NCBI RefSeq assembly: GCF_007994135.1 | Contig: NZ_VLKF01000001.1 | Location: 372,001 to 436,000, forward strand | Direction of reading: 5' to 3' | Length of the DNA stretch: 64,000 bases | Origin: Modestobacter roseus | Lineage (GTDB): Bacteria > Actinomycetota > Actinomycetes > Mycobacteriales > Geodermatophilaceae | Shown here: positions 60,921 through 64,000 of the stretch, one piece after another | Layout: every line of letters starts with the position of its first letter | Numbering within the stretch: position 1 is the stretch's first letter | Position numbers and translations under genes: made by a program | Notes under the pieces: generated by a model | The model's input: only the letters and a program-made list of their open reading frames with translations | Databases searched by the model: none | Told to the model about the DNA's origin: nothing

Positions 60921-61580
60921 TCAGCTGGCCGGGTCGCCCGCCGGGTCGCGCCGCTGCAGGAAGTAGGCGCCCAGCGCACCGGCGAGGGTGGCGAAGACGG
61001 CGACGGAGTACACCGCCAGCGCCACCTCCAGGAACCGGGCGAACCCGTGCTCGGTGTCCAGCACGGAGCCGGTGACGGTGGCCAGCGCCGCGTCGTGCAG
61101 CGCGGGGCCGTAGGTGTCGTAGGCGCCCAGCACGTACAGCAGCTGGCTGCTGGCCAGGACGACGACGCCGGTGACCGCGGTGAGCCAGCCGATCCGGCCG
61201 GTGAGCAGCCGCCCGGCCGAACGCGAGCCGCGGACGGCGGCGGACAGGACCCCGCCGATGCGGGCGGTCCGCAGCAGGGTGAGCGCGCGGGCGAAGCGGA
61301 GGAACGGCAGGGCCAGGAAGACCAGCTGCCACCAGTTGCGCAGCCAGAAGCGGCGCTGGCTGGGCGCCCGGACCGCACGGAAGACGAACTCGCCGACGAA
61401 GACCGCCCAGCAGACCCAGCCCAGGACGCCGAGCGTCGTCACCAGCCAGGGCTCCCGGGCCAGGGCCTGGCCCAGGACGATCAGCACGAACACCAGACCG
61501 AGTGCGCCCATCGGCCGGTCCAGCCGTCTCGCCAGGCCCTCGGTCTCGAGGGCCTCGTCGGTGGTGCTCTCGGTGCGCAT
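60921..61580 (-). CDS. ion-channel-like membrane protein lacking the K+ filter
   Basis: 219 residues. Helices LGLVFVLIVLGQALA, VLGWVCWAVFVGEFVFRAV, FWLRNWWQLVFLALPFLRFA followed by an Arg-spaced S4-like segment (RALTLLRTARIGG), then GWLTAVTGVVVLASSQLLYV and a last helix. This is the voltage-sensor/potassium-channel layout. Where TVGYGD would be expected it reads LATVTGSVLDTEHG, so the selectivity filter is absent. May be a sensor-only or non-selective protein. Confidence 0.72.
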   Translation of the reverse strand: MRTESTTDEALETEGLARRLDRPMGALGLVFVLIVLGQALAREPWLVTTLGVLGWVCWAVFVGEFVFRAVRAPSQRRFWLRNWWQLVFLALPFLRFARALTLLRTARIGGVLSAAVRGSRSAGRLLTGRIGWLTAVTGVVVLASSQLLYVLGAYDTYGPALHDAALATVTGSVLDTEHGFARFLEVALAVYSVAVFATLAGALGAYFLQRRDPAGDPAS

Positions 61581-61627
61581 GCCCGGGTCCTACCCGACTG
61601 ACTCCCGATGGTCCCGCGCAGCGCAGA

Positions 61628-62338
61628 TCAGGCAGCGGTCACCTGCTGGAGGCGTGCCCACAGGTCATCGTCGACCAGGTCGCGGTGCAGCACAGCCCAG
61701 TCCTGTGCGAGGTCGAAGGGCCCCTGGCCCTCGATCGAGGTGACCACGTTGTGCAGGTAGGTGTCCTCCGCTGCGACCTCGCGGATCCGAGCCCACTTCG
61801 GGTCGCCCCGCCACAGGGGGAGGTGCAGTGAGGGGTCGAAGGTGTTGGCCGTGCGGTCGACCCCACCCTGCAGGCCCATCTCCCGGCAGCCGGTGAAGTC
61901 GTTCCCGCGGATCACCGCCAGCCTGGCTGGGTCCCGAGCGTCACGACGCGCATCGAAGGTGCCCTCCCACCGTCCCGAGAAGACGCAATTCTCGAAGTGC
62001 GCGGACGTCGTGCCGAGGGTGAGCCGTACGTCCACGTCCTCGAACCGGCACTGCACGAAGCGGGCGATCCCCGGGTCGAGGGCGGGACAGGCCAGGCCGC
62101 TGAAGTCGCAGTCGATGAACTGCGGGATCTCGTGGCCGGGGCGCCCGCGCTTCAGCTGCCGGGGCAGCACGCGGTCCAGAGCGCTCGTGCTGTCGGCGAA
62201 CCGCAGCCACGACACCGTCCACCCGGACAGGTCCGCACCGCGCACGACCCCGCCGCCCTCGATCGTGACGTCGTCGTCTGGTCGCACGCCAGCCTGGAGT
62301 TCGGCGTAGGTGAGGCGGGTCGTCCCGTCCCGGTCCAT
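61628..62338 (-). CDS. hypothetical protein with pentapeptide-like F-x-x-C-x-F units
   Basis: 236 residues from ATG 62338. Three related strands FIDCDFSG, FVQCRFED and FENCVFSG at intervals of about 22-24 suggest a right-handed beta-helix of the pentapeptide-repeat kind; the rest (WARLQQVTAA end) is helical. No known function. Lies between the channel-like gene and tRNA-Leu, in codon use like its neighbours. Confidence 0.7.
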   Translation of the reverse strand: MDRDGTTRLTYAELQAGVRPDDDVTIEGGGVVRGADLSGWTVSWLRFADSTSALDRVLPRQLKRGRPGHEIPQFIDCDFSGLACPALDPGIARFVQCRFEDVDVRLTLGTTSAHFENCVFSGRWEGTFDARRDARDPARLAVIRGNDFTGCREMGLQGGVDRTANTFDPSLHLPLWRGDPKWARIREVAAEDTYLHNVVTSIEGQGPFDLAQDWAVLHRDLVDDDLWARLQQVTAA

Positions 62339-62362
62339 CGCTGCCCGCCTTCCGCCGGCCGG

Positions 62363-62443
62363 TGCGGGAGGCGGGAGTCGAACCCGCACGCCCGAGGGCA
62401 CCAGGACCTAAACCTGGCGTGGCTGCCGTTACACCACTCCCGC
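62363..62443 (-). tRNA. tRNA-Leu (anticodon UAG)
   Basis: On the minus strand GCGGGAG at the 5' end pairs with CTCCCGC at the 3' end. CCAGG-TTTAGGT-CCTGG is the anticodon arm with anticodon TAG, TGCCC-TCG-GGCGT a variable arm of class II length, and CGGG-TTCGACT-CCCG the T arm. CCA is not encoded. No integrase or repeat flanks the 3' end. Confidence 0.93.
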
Positions 62444-62507
62444 GTGCGGGTGAGTCTAGGAGGTGCCTGAGCAGGCCCCCGGCGCGCGCGTCTGGCAGGC
62501 TGTCGGC

Positions 62508-62741
62508 GTGCCGCGCAGCCCCGAGCAGATCCAGCAGGAGATCGACGCCGCCCGCGAGTCGCTGGGCGCCACCCTCGACGAACTGGCCTTCCGCACCAAC
62601 CCGAAGCGCCTGAGCAACGAGGCCAAGGCCAAGGTGCAGGAGTTCCTGGCCAGCCCGCCCGGCAAGGCGCTGATCGCCGCCGTCGGCCTGCTCGCGGCGT
62701 TCGTGATCACCCGGCGGATCGTCCGCGCCGTCCGCGACTGA
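62508..62741 (+). CDS. DUF3618 domain protein, short form
   Basis: 77 residues, GTG 62508 with CAGGCT six bases ahead (leaderless type). SPEQIQQEIDAARESLGATLDEL is the DUF3618 motif; one membrane helix ALIAAVGLLAAFVI and a basic end. Paralog of the larger protein at 10621. Function unknown; DUF3618 proteins are membrane-associated and common in actinobacteria. Confidence 0.82.
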   Translation: MPRSPEQIQQEIDAARESLGATLDELAFRTNPKRLSNEAKAKVQEFLASPPGKALIAAVGLLAAFVITRRIVRAVRD

Positions 62742-62761
62742 CCGGGGCGCAGACTGGGGGC

Positions 62762-63259
62762 GTGTACCCACCGCCCCGTGATCCCGTCGGCCCCGGTCAG
62801 GAGTCCGTCTGGGACTACCCCCGCCCGCCCTCGGCCGACGTGACCGGCCGGCGCGTCGAGGTGGTCCTCGGCGGGCAGGTCATGGCCCGCACCGACCGCG
62901 CCGTCCGGGTCTGCGAGACCAGCCACCCGCCGGTCTACTACGTGCCCCGCGACGACGTCGTCCCCGGCGTGCTCGAGCGTGCGAGCGGCGCCTCGTGGTG
63001 CGAGTTCAAGGGCACGGCGACCTACTGGGACGTCGTGGTCGACGGCGTCCGCCACCCCGGCATCGCCTGGTCCTACGAGTCGCCCACGGCCGGCTACGAG
63101 CAGCTGCGCGGGGCGATCGCCTTCTACCCGAGCCGGCTGGACCGGGCCACCGTCGACGGCGAGCCGGTGCGCGCCCAGGCCGGTGACTTCTACGGCGGCT
63201 GGATCACCGATGAGGTGGTCGGCCCGTTCAAGGGGGAGCCCGGCACCCGCGGCTGGTGA
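62762..63259 (+). CDS. DUF427 family protein
   Basis: 165 residues, GTG 62762; CAGACT ends six bases upstream. VEVVLGGQVMARTDRAVRVCE, YYVPRDDV, FKGTATYWDV and the conserved Trp/Tyr-rich core (IAWSYESP, IAFYPSRLD) define DUF427, a beta-rich fold of unknown function. In this family one gene may have one or two copies of the domain; here one. Confidence 0.88.
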   Translation: MYPPPRDPVGPGQESVWDYPRPPSADVTGRRVEVVLGGQVMARTDRAVRVCETSHPPVYYVPRDDVVPGVLERASGASWCEFKGTATYWDVVVDGVRHPGIAWSYESPTAGYEQLRGAIAFYPSRLDRATVDGEPVRAQAGDFYGGWITDEVVGPFKGEPGTRGW

Positions 63260-63260
63260 C

Positions 63261-63289
63261 TTGATACGGGTACCCCCTAGGGGTACCTT
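63261..63289. promoter_or_regulatory. copper-regulated promoter with CsoR operator
   Basis: TTGATA (63261-63266), 17-bp spacer, TACCTT (63284-63289), and ATG seven bases further. GTACCCCCTAGGGGTAC, a CsoR-type G/C-tract dyad, covers 63270-63286, overlapping spacer and -10. Confidence 0.85.
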
Positions 63290-63296
63290 CGTCGTC

Positions 63297-63590
63297 ATGA
63301 CGGGCTACGACGGCAGCAAGGACCAGGTGCTCGCGCGCCTCAAGCGCGTGGAGGGCCAGGTCCGCGGCATCGCGCGCATGGTCGAGGACGACACGTACTG
63401 CATCGACGTCCTCACCCAGGTCTCCGCCGCCACCAAGGCGCTGCAGGCGGTCGCCATCGGCCTGCTCGACGACCACCTGGCGCACTGCGTCCGGGAGGCC
63501 GTCGCGAACAGCGCCGACGACGACGGAGCCGCCGCCGACGCCAAGATCGCCGAGGCCTCCGCGGCCATCGCCCGGCTCGTCCGTTCCTGA
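63297..63590 (+). CDS. csoR: copper-sensing repressor CsoR
   Basis: 97 residues, ATG 63297. RLKRVEGQVRGIARMVEDD N-terminal helix, and the Cu(I) triad Cys35, His60 and Cys64 (YCIDVL, HLAHC). Tetrameric helical repressor released from DNA by Cu(I). Its own promoter holds the dyad. First gene of csoR-copZ-copA. Confidence 0.94.
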   Translation: MTGYDGSKDQVLARLKRVEGQVRGIARMVEDDTYCIDVLTQVSAATKALQAVAIGLLDDHLAHCVREAVANSADDDGAAADAKIAEASAAIARLVRS

Positions 63591-63615
63591 CCCACCCCTC
63601 CAGGAGGAGATCCCC

Positions 63616-63825
63616 GTGCAGACCCTCGACTTCACCGTCACTGGCATGACCTGCCAGCACTGCGTCGCCTCGGTCACCGAGGAGGTCTCCGAGCTCGCCG
63701 GCGTCCGCGAGGTCGACGTCGACCTGGCCGGCGGCCGGCTGCACGTCGTCGGCGACGACGTGACCCCCGAGCAGGTCCAGGCGGCCGTGGCCGAGGCGGG
63801 GAGCTACTCCGCCACCCCGGCATGA
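63616..63825 (+). CDS. copZ: copper chaperone CopZ-like (HMA domain)
   Basis: 69 residues, GTG 63616 with GGAGGAG upstream. [15 protein letters not shown] holds the MTCxxC metal motif. Passes Cu(I) to the ATPase. Its stop overlaps the start of the P-type ATPase (ATGA). Confidence 0.93.
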   Translation: MQTLDFTVTGMTCQHCVASVTEEVSELAGVREVDVDLAGGRLHVVGDDVTPEQVQAAVAEAGSYSATPA

Positions 63826-64000
63826 CCGCCGGGCCGCAGGCGGCCCCGTCCGGGGAGGCCGTGCAGGGCCCGGCGCCCCAGGAGGCGCAGCTGGACGAGG
63901 TCCGCCTCGACATCACCGGCATGACCTGCGCCAGCTGCGCCAACCGGATCGAGCGCAAGCTCAACAAGCTCGACGGCGTCCAGGCCAGCGTCAACTACGC
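63822..64000 (+). CDS. copA: copper-translocating P-type ATPase, N-terminal part (runs out of the window)
   Basis: 59 residues are visible. Disordered start, then an HMA domain [18 protein letters not shown]. The ATPase body lies beyond 64000. Order after csoR and copZ makes a copper exporter by far the best call. Confidence 0.9.
   Translation, partial: MTAGPQAAPSGEAVQGPAPQEAQLDEVRLDITGMTCASCANRIERKLNKLDGVQASVNY

Noticed and set aside
57566..61378. An open frame of 1270 codons running across the glycosyltransferase, the antisense of calY copy 2 and beyond
   Set aside because: Only the part up to about 59521 has family motifs. The extension is a GC-bias artefact opposite a well supported gene and its promoter.
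62363..62443. tRNA-Leu as attachment site of an integrated element
   Set aside because: No integrase, no direct repeat of the tRNA 3' end, and neighbours look chromosomal in composition.

Overview
The window is about 64 kb of very GC-rich (well above 70% by eye) actinobacterial chromosome. Gene content points to a soil or rock-surface actinobacterium of the Geodermatophilaceae type (Blastococcus, Modestobacter or Geodermatophilus); that family call is inference. The support is: IdeR-type iron boxes, CsoR copper control, DUF3618/Holin-X stress genes, many leaderless starts, a mec-cysO-cysM-murI-rph-rdgB block laid out as in Mycobacterium, and SipW-processed CalY/TasA-like secreted proteins. 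I see no prophage, integrase, insertion sequence or CRISPR array. One tRNA-Leu(UAG) lies near the right end.

Layout. 1-5 kb: the end of a TetR regulator, a small orphan gene behind a FliA-like promoter, a DUF2786 protein, an isocitrate-lyase-family enzyme, a methyltransferase and an acyl-CoA dehydrogenase. 5-10.4 kb: a signalling and secretion block with an OmpR-type response regulator (+), a four-gene operon (-) of calY-like, sipW, a secreted fibronectin-like protein and a protein with a dead receiver and a dead Hpt domain, then a PAS histidine kinase with its receiver partner (-). 10.6-12.8 kb: a stress-envelope operon. 13-18 kb: siderophore-interacting protein, NADP-binding reductase, zinc protease, deazaflavin enzyme, SDR and siderophore-binding lipoprotein; two iron boxes mark the iron genes. 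18-25 kb: aldo/keto reductase, AlkZ-like protein, acetyltransferase, 2OG dioxygenase, a small membrane protein linked to a DUF1801 gene by a chain of overlapping stop/start codons, phosphoribosyltransferase, ABC-F ATPase. 25-34 kb: GMC oxidoreductase plus glycosyltransferase, a racemase-fold protein divergent from an aldonolactone oxidase, an aldo/keto reductase relic, two metabolic or transport genes. 34-43 kb: M23 peptidase, CDF transporter, EmrB-type exporter, phosphoesterase, RlmA-like methyltransferase, ctaD, serB. 43-57 kb: pncA/pncB, clpS, the cysteine block, murI, cAMP-phosphodiesterase-like protein, LigD-type polymerase, gnd, peroxiredoxin, YjbQ, hydrolase/MarR pair, rph, rdgB. 57-64 kb: a glycosyltransferase with an N-terminal MshEN (c-di-GMP-binding) module divergent from a second calY-like gene, hypothetical genes, tRNA-Leu and the csoR-copZ-copA operon.

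The most interesting idea: the two calY-like genes, 51 kb apart, share a long conserved upstream block (CTTGCGG repeated 11 bp apart, then further matching segments). The window has only one SipW peptidase to process both products. The first calY sits with a two-component system and a phosphotransfer-dead signalling protein. The second is divergent from a c-di-GMP-type polysaccharide synthase. Together they look like one regulon building a surface or matrix structure. A second theme is short tandem duplication at gene borders (14, 17, 7 and 14 bp). A third is a family of intergenic hairpins whose outer stems covary.
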